Assembly: GCF_003634635.1 (NCBI RefSeq)
Contig: NZ_RBJB01000005.1
Location: 248,001-312,000, forward strand
Length of the DNA stretch: 64,000 nucleotides
Direction of reading: 5' to 3'
Origin: Marinobacter nauticus
GTDB taxonomy: Bacteria; Pseudomonadota; Gammaproteobacteria; Pseudomonadales; Oleiphilaceae
Below, one piece after another: positions 36,211 to 44,909 of this stretch (position 1 is its first letter; each line of letters opens with the position of its first letter). The position numbers and the translations under genes are program-made. Under the pieces are notes generated by a model. The model was not told the DNA's origin and made no database searches. It saw only the letters and a list, made by a program, of their open reading frames with translations.

Positions 36211-37998
36211 TTACGCCTGACCTGTTTGCACGCGCCACTGCGCGGCGTAGGCTCCGTTATTGCGTATCAGGCTGTCGTGATCGCCTTCCTCAACAATCCG
36301 GCCATTCTCGACCACGGCAATGGTGTCCGCATCCACAATGGTGGAAAGCCGGTGGGCAATCATAATAACGGTGCGGTTATGACCAATGCGCTTGAGTGAG
36401 CGCTGAATGGCGGCTTCGGTTTCGTTATCCACGGCGCTGGTTGCTTCGTCCAGCACCAGAATGGGCGGATTCTTCAGCAGCGCCCGGGCCAGGGACAGCC
36501 TTTGACGCTGGCCGCCGGACAGGCGAATGCCTCGTTCACCAACAGGAGTGTCCAGGCCTTCCGGTAGCGCCTCAATAAAGGACCAGGCCTCGGCAGTACG
36601 AGCGGCATCAATGATCTCTTCTTCGCTGGCATCGGGTTTGCCATAGGCAAGGTTGTCGCGGATGTTGCCCTCAAACAGGTAGACATCCTGGCTGACCAGG
36701 CCAATGGCATCGCGCAGGGACTTCAGGCTCACCCCACGAATGGGCTGGCCGTCAATCCGGATGTCTCCATGGGCGGGGTCGTAGAACCGCAATAACAGCT
36801 TGATCAATGTGGACTTGCCGGAGCCGGTCGCCCCCACCAACGCGAGGGTATTGCCTGCTGGAACGCTCAGGGTAATGTCCTGTATGCCTGCGCCGCTGCC
36901 GGCGTAACGGAAGCTCACCTGGTTGAATGAGACCTTTCCGCGAACGGGTTGTTCCAGGGACTTGCCGGCATCATCCCGGACGTTTACCGGTTCCGCGAGC
37001 AGATCGAGAATCCGTCGGGTACTGGCCATGGCCCGTTCAAACAGATCAATCACTTCCGCCAGGCCGGTCAGGGGCCAGAGCAGTCGCTGGGTGAGGAACA
37101 CCAGCACCCCGTAAGCGCCCACGTTCAGGCTGCCTTCCAGCGCCATCATACCGCCAACGGTAAAGGTGGCCAGGAAGCCGGCCAGAATGGCCATTCGAAT
37201 GACCGGAATGAATGCGGAGCTGATACGAATGGCGCGGCGGTTAGCATCAACATAGGCTTCGCTCGCGTCCTTCAGGCGTTTGGCTTCCCGCTGTTCGGCG
37301 GTGAAGCTCTTGATCGTGGCGATGCCACCCAGATTAATGGCCAGGCGGCTGGACAGGTCGCCTACTTTCTCCCTTACGTCTGCGTACAGTGGACCGGCTT
37401 TGCGCTGGAAATAGAAGGCACCCCAGATGATCAGGGGAATAGGTGTGAACGCCAACAGGGCAATCAGTGGCGACAGCACAAAGAATACGGCACCCACAGC
37501 CACTACGGTAACCGCTACCTGAATCATGGCATTGGCGCCGCCATCCAGGAAACGCTCCAGCTGGTTTACATCGTCGTTCATGGTGGCTACCAATTGTCCG
37601 GAGCTGTTGGCCTCAAAGAAGCCCATGTCCAGACGCTGGGCGTGTTCGTAAGCGTCTTGTCGGAGATCGGACTGCAGTCGCTGGGCCAGGTTGCGCCAGA
37701 GAATCTGGAACAGGTACTCAAACAGCGACTCACCAGCCCAGATGAAGAAGGTGAGCACCGCCAGGATGGTGATCTGCTCCTGCGCAGTCTCAAAGCCCAG
37801 GCCGGCAACGAAGCTCTCTTCCTGGTTCACCACTACATCGATGGCGACGCCGATCAGTATTTCCGGGGCAATGTCGAAGAGCTTGTTGATGATGGAGCAG
37901 GTGGTGGCGGCGATGATCTGGCGCCGGTAACCACGCGCGTATCGAAGCAGGCGGCCGAGAGCGGCAAAGCTGCTGGTGTGCTGGGCGCGTGTGGTCAT
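36211..37998 (-). CDS. ABC exporter (membrane domain fused to ATPase), iron-regulated candidate
   Basis: The 595-residue half-transporter has six membrane helices in the first 330 residues and an ATPase domain after it, with Walker A GATGSGKST, the signature LSGGQRQRLSLA and Walker B ILVLDEATSAVD, followed by a switch His in IMIAHRLST. This is the MsbA/Irp/YbtPQ-type exporter layout. It precedes the FhuC/D/B/F operon and has a strong Fur-like box near 38065-38083, so export or processing of a siderophore is plausible, but the substrate is not shown. Confidence 0.9.
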   Translation of the reverse strand: MTTRAQHTSSFAALGRLLRYARGYRRQIIAATTCSIINKLFDIAPEILIGVAIDVVVNQEESFVAGLGFETAQEQITILAVLTFFIWAGESLFEYLFQILWRNLAQRLQSDLRQDAYEHAQRLDMGFFEANSSGQLVATMNDDVNQLERFLDGGANAMIQVAVTVVAVGAVFFVLSPLIALLAFTPIPLIIWGAFYFQRKAGPLYADVREKVGDLSSRLAINLGGIATIKSFTAEQREAKRLKDASEAYVDANRRAIRISSAFIPVIRMAILAGFLATFTVGGMMALEGSLNVGAYGVLVFLTQRLLWPLTGLAEVIDLFERAMASTRRILDLLAEPVNVRDDAGKSLEQPVRGKVSFNQVSFRYAGSGAGIQDITLSVPAGNTLALVGATGSGKSTLIKLLLRFYDPAHGDIRIDGQPIRGVSLKSLRDAIGLVSQDVYLFEGNIRDNLAYGKPDASEEEIIDAARTAEAWSFIEALPEGLDTPVGERGIRLSGGQRQRLSLARALLKNPPILVLDEATSAVDNETEAAIQRSLKRIGHNRTVIMIAHRLSTIVDADTIAVVENGRIVEEGDHDSLIRNNGAYAAQWRVQTGQA

Positions 37999-38064
37999 GT
38001 TCCGCTTCCTTCTGCTGTCTGGTTGTCAGAGGCGGGAAGGGTAGCGGATTCTTTCGTTTTTTAA

Positions 38065-38083
38065 AACAGAATCATTTTCACTT
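38065..38083 (-). promoter_or_regulatory. Fur-like box upstream of the ABC exporter
   Basis: On the minus strand the text is aagtgaaaatgattctgtt. Its GAAAATGATTCT agrees well with the Fur consensus half GATAATGATT. It lies about 67-85 bp before the exporter start. It overlaps the last codons of the upstream YaiI gene. Confidence 0.6.
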
Positions 38084-38530
38084 GCGGGCGTTTCTTTGCA
38101 GCCACCGGTCCAGTTGGTCGGCAAACTCTTTTCGATCTCCCTGGCTGAATGGGGCCGGCCCGCCGGTTACCTGGCCGGCGTTGCGCATTTCTTCCATGAA
38201 GTTGCGCATGGCAAGGCGCTGGCGGATGTTTTCTTTGGTGAAGGCCTGCCCACGGGGGTTGAAGACGTCTGCGCCTTTTTCGATGGCTTCGGCGGCCAGG
38301 GGAATGTCCTGGGTAATCACCAGATCGCCTTTGCTCATCTGGTCCATAATTTCGTTGTCTGCAACGTCGAAACCGTGGGGGACTTGCCGGCGGCTGATGT
38401 GTGGGCTTGGTGGCAGGCTGATGGCGTGGTTGGCGATGAAGGTGGTCTGGATTTGCCAGCGGGTAGCGGCACGGCAGAGGATTTCCCGGATGGGAACGGG
38501 GCAGGCATCGGCGTCGACCCAGATTGGCAT
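38078..38530 (-). CDS. yaiI: YaiI/YqxD (DUF188) family protein
   Basis: The 150-residue protein matches the YaiI/YqxD family throughout: it starts MPIWVDADACPVPIREIL and has DLVITQDIPLAAEAIEKGADVFNPRG, with the conserved acidic residues of a PIN-like nuclease fold (D6, D8 and the Asp in TQDIPLA). The biochemical role is not established. AAGGAAAA precedes ATG 38530. The gene runs toward the ABC exporter gene, and its end overlaps the exporter's Fur-like box. Confidence 0.92.
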   Translation of the reverse strand: MPIWVDADACPVPIREILCRAATRWQIQTTFIANHAISLPPSPHISRRQVPHGFDVADNEIMDQMSKGDLVITQDIPLAAEAIEKGADVFNPRGQAFTKENIRQRLAMRNFMEEMRNAGQVTGGPAPFSQGDRKEFADQLDRWLQRNARK

Positions 38531-38638
38531 TTCGGTTTTCCTTCGTTGGTTTGGCTGTTGGTCAGTTTAACCTTTCATGTGGTGAGCCTGTTAGTTTGGT
38601 TCCGCGTATTGGCTAGTAGGCGGTAAGACATTGGGTGC

Positions 38639-38750
38639 CTGTGTCATTGGGGGCTACTTTCCAAAAACCGCTACGAGCACATCCATGTGCGCTTCTCTCA
38701 GGCCATCCATGGCCTTCGAAATTTTTGGAAAGTAACCCCCAATGACACAG
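38639..38750 (+). repeat. Hairpin element, copy D
   Basis: Arms 38639-38667 and 38722-38750 are complementary at 28 of 29 positions. The 54-nt interior, 38668-38721, nearly matches that of copy C reversed. It contains the two mini-hairpins gcacatccatgtgc and ggccatccatggcc, plus the linker gcttctctc. The element lies between divergent genes (YaiI and a histidine phosphatase). Confidence 0.88.
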
Positions 38751-38809
38751 ATCTGGCACTGGTGATACCGCCGCGATATGCGCGCTGACGGAATCTTTGA
38801 GGAATCATT

Positions 38810-39376
38810 ATGAAAGCGTTTGTGTTTTGTTTGATGGCCATCGGCGCTTTAGGGTTTTCTCAAACCCATGCCTCAGAAAAGGACGCCTGGGCTGCCCTTA
38901 GAGAGGGGAGAGCCGTTTTGATGCTGCGTCATGCCCTGGCTCCAGGCACCGGTGATCCAGTCGGGTTTGTGCTCGGAGATTGCAGTACCCAGAGGAACCT
39001 GAACGACACGGGGCGTGAGCAGGCCCGGGCGTGGAAAGCGTTTCTGGCAGAACATGGAATTGATGAGGCGAGGGTGTTTTCCAGCCAGTGGTGTCGATGT
39101 CTTGAGACCGCCCAGGAAATGAATATGGGGCCAGTGACTGAGTGGCCGGCTCTGAATTCATTTTTTCGCAACCGGGGCGATGGCCCGCAACAGACCCGTG
39201 AAACCATCAACTTGGTGAGTGCCCTTGGGCCCGGCATGCCGGTGGTGATGGTCTCACACCAGGTGAATGTGACGGCGTTGACGGGCATTTTTCCGGCTTC
39301 GAATGAAGGGGTGATTCTGGCGTTGCCGTTGTCGGAGAACCCGGACATTCTGGCGAGGGTGGCGCCGGGGCAATAG
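38810..39376 (+). CDS. Secreted histidine phosphatase family protein
   Basis: The 188-residue protein starts with a signal peptide (FVFCLMAIGALGFSQTHA, cleaved near residue 22), so it acts in the periplasm. The catalytic His is in MLRHALAPGTGDP (RHA in place of RHG), a second conserved Arg is in QWCRCLETAQ, and a SHQVN segment gives the other catalytic His. The family has phosphatase activity in many members; the substrate is unknown. GAGGAATC precedes ATG 38810. It is 60 bp after hairpin copy D. Confidence 0.85.
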   Translation: MKAFVFCLMAIGALGFSQTHASEKDAWAALREGRAVLMLRHALAPGTGDPVGFVLGDCSTQRNLNDTGREQARAWKAFLAEHGIDEARVFSSQWCRCLETAQEMNMGPVTEWPALNSFFRNRGDGPQQTRETINLVSALGPGMPVVMVSHQVNVTALTGIFPASNEGVILALPLSENPDILARVAPGQ

Positions 39377-39416
39377 TGGTATAATCCTGTGCTCATTCAG
39401 TTAACAGGAAATGATA

Positions 39417-39755
39417 ATGTCTCAGTTGCCCCCTTGCCCCAAGTGCAGTTCTGAATACACCTACGAAGATGGCGTTCAGCTGGTGTGCCCGGAGTGCGGC
39501 CATGAATGGACGGAGGCCGAGCAGGCAGCGGCTGAAGCAGGCAAGGTGGTTCGTGATGCCAATGGCAATGAGCTGCAGGATGGCGATACCGTCACCGTAA
39601 TCAAGGATCTGAAGGTGAAGGGTTCCAGCCTGGTGGTGAAGGTGGGAACCAAGGTCAAGAACATCCGCCTGGTGGATGGCGATCACGACATTGATTGCAA
39701 GATTGATGGTGTGGGGGCCATGAAGCTCAAGTCGGAGTTTGTTAAGAAGGCCTGA
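39417..39755 (+). CDS. yjdM: YjdM/PhnA-family zinc-ribbon protein
   Basis: I choose ATG 39417 (AGGAA 7 bp upstream); an ATG 6 bp earlier is in frame. The 112-residue protein starts [19 protein letters not shown], with a zinc ribbon of CPKC (residues 7-10) and CPEC (residues 24-27), then a small SH3-like barrel ([16 protein letters not shown]). This is the family called PhnA/YjdM. Despite the name, it is not part of the C-P lyase; its function is not known. The gene is alone, ahead of a stem-loop at 39764 and convergent with the DUF533 gene. Confidence 0.92.
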   Translation: MSQLPPCPKCSSEYTYEDGVQLVCPECGHEWTEAEQAAAEAGKVVRDANGNELQDGDTVTVIKDLKVKGSSLVVKVGTKVKNIRLVDGDHDIDCKIDGVGAMKLKSEFVKKA

Positions 39756-39763
39756 CTTGGATT

Positions 39764-39786
39764 CGGCACCGGGGAGTCCGGTGCCG
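39764..39786. terminator. Stem-loop between convergent genes
   Basis: CGGCACCGG and CCGGTGCCG form a 9-bp perfect stem with a 5-nt loop right after the YjdM gene. There is no clear T run on either side, so its role as a terminator is uncertain. Confidence 0.5.
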
Positions 39787-39800
39787 TCTGCTGTGATTGA

Positions 39801-40520
39801 TTAACTGGCAGCCAGCACTTGTTGTTCCAGTTCTTTGGCCAGATTGGGTTCTATCTTCAGGGCACCGGCCAGCTGTTCCAGCCAGGCACGCTCCATCGGG
39901 TTCTGTTCGTCAATCATCACGGCGCTGACGACGTAGATTTCCCGGGCTGCCTGGGGCGAATCGGCGTTGCGTGCCAGAGCACTGGCATCCAGTGGCGCAT
40001 CGAATTGTTGCTGGATCCATGCCTGGAGTTCGTCGTCCGGGCCCAGTCGCTCGATTTCCTGAGTCAGTAGTTGTCTTTCATTGGCATCAATATGGCCATC
40101 GGCACGGGCGGCCATAATCATGGCCTGGAGAATTTCCAGCCCACGACGCTCCTGGTCGGCTCCCTGCAACTGCTCAAGGGGGTGGCCCTGTTGCACCGGG
40201 GCGGGCTGTGCCTGGCCCTGATTGGTGCTCTGGTAGTTCTGATAGGCCTTCCATGCCAGTACGCCGACGCCGGCCAGGGCGCCATACTTCAGTGCCTTGC
40301 CGCCCATTTTGCGGCCACGCTTGGAGCCCAGCATGAGCCCCAGTGCTCCGCCGCCCAGAAGACTTTTTACGTCAATGCCACTGCCGCTTTTACCTCCGGA
40401 CAGCTGGTCGCCAAGGTTGCCCATCATCTGGTTTACGTTCATTCCACCCTGGCTGCCCTGGCGGGACTGACCGCCCTGGGCCTGGTTCATGATCTGGTTC
40501 AGCACTGACATTACGTTCAT
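39801..40520 (-). CDS. DUF533/YebE-like protein with a TerB-type domain
   Basis: The 239-residue protein begins with a Gly, Gln and Met-rich region, then a hydrophobic stretch (LLGGGALGLMLG, GALAGVGVLAWKAYQNY, about residues 68-110), then a helical TerB-like domain at about 125-235 (LEILQAMIMAARADGHIDANERQLLTQEI). The layout is that of YebE/DUF533 inner-membrane proteins. The acidic DGHIDANE motif is typical of the TerB fold. The function is unknown. GGAGCCAG precedes the ATG at 40520. Confidence 0.85.
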   Translation of the reverse strand: MNVMSVLNQIMNQAQGGQSRQGSQGGMNVNQMMGNLGDQLSGGKSGSGIDVKSLLGGGALGLMLGSKRGRKMGGKALKYGALAGVGVLAWKAYQNYQSTNQGQAQPAPVQQGHPLEQLQGADQERRGLEILQAMIMAARADGHIDANERQLLTQEIERLGPDDELQAWIQQQFDAPLDASALARNADSPQAAREIYVVSAVMIDEQNPMERAWLEQLAGALKIEPNLAKELEQQVLAAS

Positions 40521-40755
40521 TGTCTGGCTCCTTTTCCGCCTGGTTGCCGTTGGCTCGGTTTTGATTCTAGCCTCAGTAAACCCTATCCGGCATGAACGCC
40601 AGATGAACAGATTGTCTGGATAACGACGGCAAAGTTCCTTTTGGCATCATCTTTTTTGGTAAGGTTGTGTCAAAACAGGGTGCGTATTTGCAGCGTCATC
40701 CTATAATCATGGTTAGCGAAATTAACCCATTCACCGGGATAAATGGACTGACTAC

Positions 40756-43062
40756 TTGGCGGCTCTGAAACGCAATATCTGGACGCTGTACTTTCTGATC
40801 GTAATCGTCGGCGTTGCGCTTTTAGGGGTGTCTCTCCAGCAGCGCTGGCAGGAGACCCTGTCTTACGAAACTGCGCATCAGTTGTCCAGGGCTGAGCTCA
40901 TATCCCAATCCGTTCACAGTCTGTTCCGGACTCAGGAACTGGTGCTCGATGTCGTTGGGCGCGAACTCCTCGACAGTGGCGAACCGCTGGAAGAGCGGAG
41001 GGAAACGCCTTTATTGGACAGTATCCTTTCGGTTAACCCGGCCCTCGTTGGTTTTGGCCTGGCCCGCCCGGACGGCACGCTGGTTCGTATCAGCACCAAT
41101 ATGGATGCCAGCCGCCTGCCCAATCTCCTGGAGAACCCCAGTACCGCAGAAGGTTTCAGGCAAGCCCTTGAGTCGGATGTGATGGTGGTAGGGCGTACTT
41201 ATTATATGGAGGCGCTTGGTGCCTGGTTAATCCCGATACGAAAGGCCTTGCGAGCGGACGATGGTTCTGTGGTTGCAGTAATGACCGCCGGACTGGAGAT
41301 TGGTGCCGAAGGTTCAGTTCTTGGGCAGGATCTGCACGATGGTCCCGAGGACAGTGTCATCCTTTTTCGGGAGGCAGACAAATACGTCCAGTTTATGTCG
41401 CGAGAGGGCGCAACGCCTGAGCGATATTCTGCCTCGCAGGTCAACGAGGAGCGCTTGAGCGCACAGCGGCGTGATTTTGAGGAGGGAACCGGAAAGACCA
41501 TGGCGGATATCATGGCCAGTCCGGAGGCGGTTTCTTTTCATATGTCCCGCGACCAGCGAGATTATCTGACAGCCGCCACCTTCGACGCTCGGTATCAGAT
41601 CTGGACAGTGTCCGAGACGCGTTTTGCCCCTCTTTACCGCGATTTTACGGGAACCCTCGTACCCTACGTGATTGGCTTTGTACTGGGCGCCTGGTTGCTC
41701 TACCTGTTGTTCCGGGTTATTGATCGTGCCGAGGGAGAGCGTCGGGAAGAGTTACTGTACCGGGCTCGACATGACGATCTCACCGGCCTGTTAAACCGCG
41801 CCGGGCTCCTGGACCGATTGGAAGGCAGACTTTCTCAGGCGAGGCCGTTCAGTCTGGTGGTGATCAACATTGATAACTTCAGTGGTATCAATGACCGCTT
41901 TGGGCTGGAGTACGGGGATCACACCCTGGTGGAATTCGGGCGAAGACTTGAGCGGTTGGCGGAACGACACGACGATCTGGCGAGGCTCGGGAGCGATGAA
42001 TTCGCCATCGTGACCCCCAATACCAACATCCCCTCGTTGACCGATGCTTGCCGGGCGCTGGTAGAAGATCTGGCCCAAATCTTTGAAGTGGGCCGGCTTC
42101 GTCTCCAGGTGGGCGCGAGTGTCGGGGTGGCCCGGTACCCCGAAGACGGAGACTCCCTCAGCAAGCTGATTCGTAGTGCCCACCTGGCGTTGTATGAGGC
42201 CAAACAAAGCCGGAATGCCGTCTGCGTCTACAAGGCAGAAATGGAAACCGCTTATCTACGGCGGCTGAACGTGGAACAGAGGCTGCGCTATGGCCTGGCC
42301 TCTCATGCTCTCTATATGGTGTACCAACCGCAGGTGAACGATGCAGGCGATACCATTGGTCTGGAGGCTTTGGTGCGCTGGCAGGATGAAGAGTTGGGAT
42401 TCGTTTCGCCGGCAGAATTCGTGGATGTGGCCGAGAAAAGCGGTCTGATGATTCCTCTGGGTAACTTCGTGCTGGACACCAGCCTGAGGGAATTCCGGCA
42501 ACTGATAGACAAGGTGCAACAGCCGCTGGATCTGGCCATCAACATCTCAGTGATTCAGTTCTGCCAGCCAGGCTTCGTGGATACAGTACTCAACGCCCTG
42601 AAAACCCACGATGTCTCGCCGTCCTCTCTGGTTCTGGAGATTACCGAAACGCTGTTCATGGGCAATTTCGATCAGGTGCTGCAAACTATCTGCGACCTGA
42701 GAAGCCACGGTATACGCCTGGCCATGGATGATTTCGGAACCGGCTATTCTTCCCTCAGCCTGCTGCGTCAGTTACCTCTGGATGAGCTTAAAATCGACAA
42801 AAGCTTTGTGGACGGTATTGTTGAAGATGAAAAAGCCGCCAATATGGTGCGCAGCATCGTCGCCATCGCCCGCAGCCACAACATGAGTCTGATCGCTGAG
42901 GGTGTAGAAGAGCAGGCTCAGGCCCAGGCTCTGATCAACATGGGCTGTCTGCGATTCCAGGGCTACTATTTCAGCCGACCGGTAGCCATGACAGACATTG
43001 GCCAAAAGCTCACTGACACCGCAAGACAGAACGATACCCCTGCGACCATTCGTCGCTCCTGA
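40756..43062 (+). CDS. Membrane GGDEF-EAL protein, c-di-GMP signalling
   Basis: The 768-residue protein starts at TTG 40756, the only start I can find, as the frame is closed just upstream at 40723. It has one membrane helix near residues 9-27, a periplasmic sensor region of about 260 residues (Cache-like), a second helix near 290-315, a GGDEF domain around 335-490 and an EAL domain around 500-755. The GGDEF site reads GSDEF in RLGSDEFAIV, a change at a key Gly. EAL motifs EALVRW and DDFGTGYSSL are intact, so phosphodiesterase activity is more likely than cyclase. Confidence 0.9.
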   Translation: MAALKRNIWTLYFLIVIVGVALLGVSLQQRWQETLSYETAHQLSRAELISQSVHSLFRTQELVLDVVGRELLDSGEPLEERRETPLLDSILSVNPALVGFGLARPDGTLVRISTNMDASRLPNLLENPSTAEGFRQALESDVMVVGRTYYMEALGAWLIPIRKALRADDGSVVAVMTAGLEIGAEGSVLGQDLHDGPEDSVILFREADKYVQFMSREGATPERYSASQVNEERLSAQRRDFEEGTGKTMADIMASPEAVSFHMSRDQRDYLTAATFDARYQIWTVSETRFAPLYRDFTGTLVPYVIGFVLGAWLLYLLFRVIDRAEGERREELLYRARHDDLTGLLNRAGLLDRLEGRLSQARPFSLVVINIDNFSGINDRFGLEYGDHTLVEFGRRLERLAERHDDLARLGSDEFAIVTPNTNIPSLTDACRALVEDLAQIFEVGRLRLQVGASVGVARYPEDGDSLSKLIRSAHLALYEAKQSRNAVCVYKAEMETAYLRRLNVEQRLRYGLASHALYMVYQPQVNDAGDTIGLEALVRWQDEELGFVSPAEFVDVAEKSGLMIPLGNFVLDTSLREFRQLIDKVQQPLDLAINISVIQFCQPGFVDTVLNALKTHDVSPSSLVLEITETLFMGNFDQVLQTICDLRSHGIRLAMDDFGTGYSSLSLLRQLPLDELKIDKSFVDGIVEDEKAANMVRSIVAIARSHNMSLIAEGVEEQAQAQALINMGCLRFQGYYFSRPVAMTDIGQKLTDTARQNDTPATIRRS

Positions 43063-43128
43063 TGGCTTTGAAGTGGCCTGCACAGGCGGCTACATTAATG
43101 ATATTTGTCAGAAAACAAGGAACGCCGA

Positions 43129-43632
43129 ATGAAACAACCCATGATTGCTCTGGCCCTGGCCGCAGCCTTGGCCGCCCCGGCCGCATTTGCCGCGGATCAC
43201 GGACACGGTAACCACCACCAGAGCCGTCCATTACAAATCGACCACCCCTGGAGCCGGCCAACACCGCCAGGCACCCCGATGGGCGTGGGCTATATGGTCA
43301 TCACCAACCACAGTGAACAGGCTATCACTCTGGTGGGCGCAGAAACGCCAAGAGCCGGCCATGTTTCCATCCACGAAACCTCCATGCATGAGGGCGTGAT
43401 GCGCATGCAGCCGGTAGACGGCGGCCTGGTGATACCCGCCGGAGAGACTGTAGAGCTAAAACCTCACAGCTATCACCTGATGCTGGAAAAGCTGCCCGAG
43501 CCCCTGGTTGAGGGCGAGAAAGTTCCGGTAAGATTGGATTTTGATGGTGCCGAAGACCTGAATATTGAACTGATGGTGCGCCCCCTTGACGGTGCCCCGG
43601 CGATGAACGACCACGCCGGCATGAAGCACTAA
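43129..43632 (+). CDS. PCu(A)C-type periplasmic copper chaperone
   Basis: I choose ATG 43129 (AAGGAA precedes); the 43105 start is upstream of this site. The 167-residue protein has a signal peptide (LALAAALAAPAAFAA) and the PCuAC fold with the copper-binding His and Met pattern: HVSIHETSMHEGVMRMQP and KPHSYHLMLEKL. A His-rich N-terminus (DHGHGNHHQ) and a C-terminal MNDHAGMKH add metal-binding sites. PCuAC delivers Cu(I) for cytochrome oxidase assembly. No cox or sco gene is next to it here. Confidence 0.9.
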   Translation: MKQPMIALALAAALAAPAAFAADHGHGNHHQSRPLQIDHPWSRPTPPGTPMGVGYMVITNHSEQAITLVGAETPRAGHVSIHETSMHEGVMRMQPVDGGLVIPAGETVELKPHSYHLMLEKLPEPLVEGEKVPVRLDFDGAEDLNIELMVRPLDGAPAMNDHAGMKH

Positions 43633-43664
43633 CCACTATTGTTCTCAGCGAAATCCGGTAACGC

Positions 43665-44408
43665 TCAACGCTTTACGCAGACAAACAGTGCGTTTCCGGA
43701 TTCGCCATCCCAGGGCAAGATGCGTTCGTAGTCGTGCTCGAAGATGGTCACGTCGAACCAGGGCTCCAACAGGGTGGCCAGCTCCCGAAAGCTAAGTGCT
43801 ACCATGGGGTGCTCATCCTGCCAGGATTCACTGATGCCGTTGGTGGTGCGATCAATGCTCAGCCGGAGCGACTGCCGTTCACCACCGCCTCCGTAATGCC
43901 AGCCAGACCGAAAGGTAAACTCACTGCCATCGTGCCGGGCGGAGTGACTGACATACAGATTGTTGTTGATTCGGGTCTTGTCTACGGCATTGAAACAGAA
44001 CAATCCGTTGGCTGATAACGCCTGGTGGGCGCTTTCGATACAGCCCTGAAGCTTCTCGATACCATCGCTGTAATGAATGGAGTACAGGAAGCAGGTAATC
44101 AGATCAAATGGACTATCAAACCGGAAGTCACACATATCCCGAACACTGAAGACGGCTTCCGGGCAACGCTGTTGGGCTACATCCAGCATGGGCTGATTAA
44201 TATCCAGCCCTTCGCACTGGTAACCGAGGTTCAGGAAATGCCGGATGTGCGGCCCGGTACCACAGGCCAGATCCAGATGACGCCTGCCGCCATTGCCAAA
44301 TAGCTGATGTAACCGCTGTATCCCGAGACTCTGGGCCGGGTAATCGATATCGGCACACATCAGATCGTAGTAGCCCGACAAGTCGGTATATAAGGCATTA
44401 ATGGACAA
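43665..44408 (-). CDS. Class I SAM-dependent methyltransferase
   Basis: The 247-residue protein has the SAM motif HLDLACGTGPHIRHFL (residues 42-57), an acidic loop after strand 2 (GLDINQPML) and the post-II FDLITCFLYSIHY region. I read the start as TTG 44408, with AGAGG 8 bp before it; the next in-frame ATG is 17 codons later and would cut the fold. The substrate is unknown. The gene is convergent with the copper chaperone gene and follows the SelW-like gene in the same direction. Confidence 0.82.
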   Translation of the reverse strand: MSINALYTDLSGYYDLMCADIDYPAQSLGIQRLHQLFGNGGRRHLDLACGTGPHIRHFLNLGYQCEGLDINQPMLDVAQQRCPEAVFSVRDMCDFRFDSPFDLITCFLYSIHYSDGIEKLQGCIESAHQALSANGLFCFNAVDKTRINNNLYVSHSARHDGSEFTFRSGWHYGGGGERQSLRLSIDRTTNGISESWQDEHPMVALSFRELATLLEPWFDVTIFEHDYERILPWDGESGNALFVCVKR

Positions 44409-44548
44409 GGGAAAGCCTCTGCAGAGTCAACTGGATCACCTCTGGCGAACAGCAGCTGCAGACGGGCCTGGCGCAGCGGGCGGGCGTTTTGAGGGTGGCG
44501 TATGGTAGCGAAAAGATGCGGGAGCGGGTAGCCACCCTCGTAGATGTA

Positions 44549-44827
44549 CTACACCGGCTTGTCTGAGTGCCCCAGTGAGTGCTCCGGGGCAATCTGATCC
44601 CGCACCAGCTGTTTCAGTTGCTTAATATCGGGGAAGCCCCCTTGCTCCTTGCGGGACCAGATTCGGGTATCGTTTACCCAGACTTCAAAGATGCCGCCGG
44701 AGCCGGGTTTCAAGGTGAGCTCGTCGACCATGCCGTCGAAGGTGGTCAGCAGTTCCTGCGCCATCCAGGCGGATCTCAGCATCCAGTTACAGCCAGTGCA
44801 GTAATGGAGAGTAATGCGCGTTGCCAT
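44549..44827 (-). CDS. SelT/SelW/SelH-family (Rdx) protein
   Basis: The 92-residue protein has the Rdx-family fold with CTGC at residues 10-13 (TLHYCTGCNWMLRSAW) and the conserved tail FEVWVNDTRIWSRKEQGGFPDIKQLKQL near residues 47-75. Eukaryotic relatives use selenocysteine; here the active site is CxxC with ordinary Cys. It is a thioredoxin-like small protein of unknown partner. AGGAAGC precedes the ATG at 44827. The gap to the methyltransferase (140 bp) is empty of genes. Confidence 0.9.
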   Translation of the reverse strand: MATRITLHYCTGCNWMLRSAWMAQELLTTFDGMVDELTLKPGSGGIFEVWVNDTRIWSRKEQGGFPDIKQLKQLVRDQIAPEHSLGHSDKPV

Positions 44828-44909
44828 ACGGTAATGCTTCCTGCATGAAGAAATCGATCAGCCATGCTATCAAATGAAGAGGACAGTTTCTTTCTCCAGA
44901 GGGAATGGT

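Noticed and set aside
36949-38064. Open frame of 371 codons on the plus strand across the ABC exporter
   Set aside because: Its translation is low in conserved features and rich in Gln, His and Gly. The minus-strand frame has all ABC exporter motifs.
7611-38750. The repeated units as a CRISPR array
   Set aside because: The four copies are scattered over 31 kb, are hairpins with differing arms, and no cas genes are present.
44398-44592. A 64-codon open frame on the minus strand between the methyltransferase and SelW-like genes
   Set aside because: It is rich in Ser, Arg and Thr, overlaps both neighbours and has no ribosome binding site.
44549-44827. A selenoprotein of the SelW group
   Set aside because: The redox site uses two ordinary Cys codons; there is no in-frame TGA in the motif.
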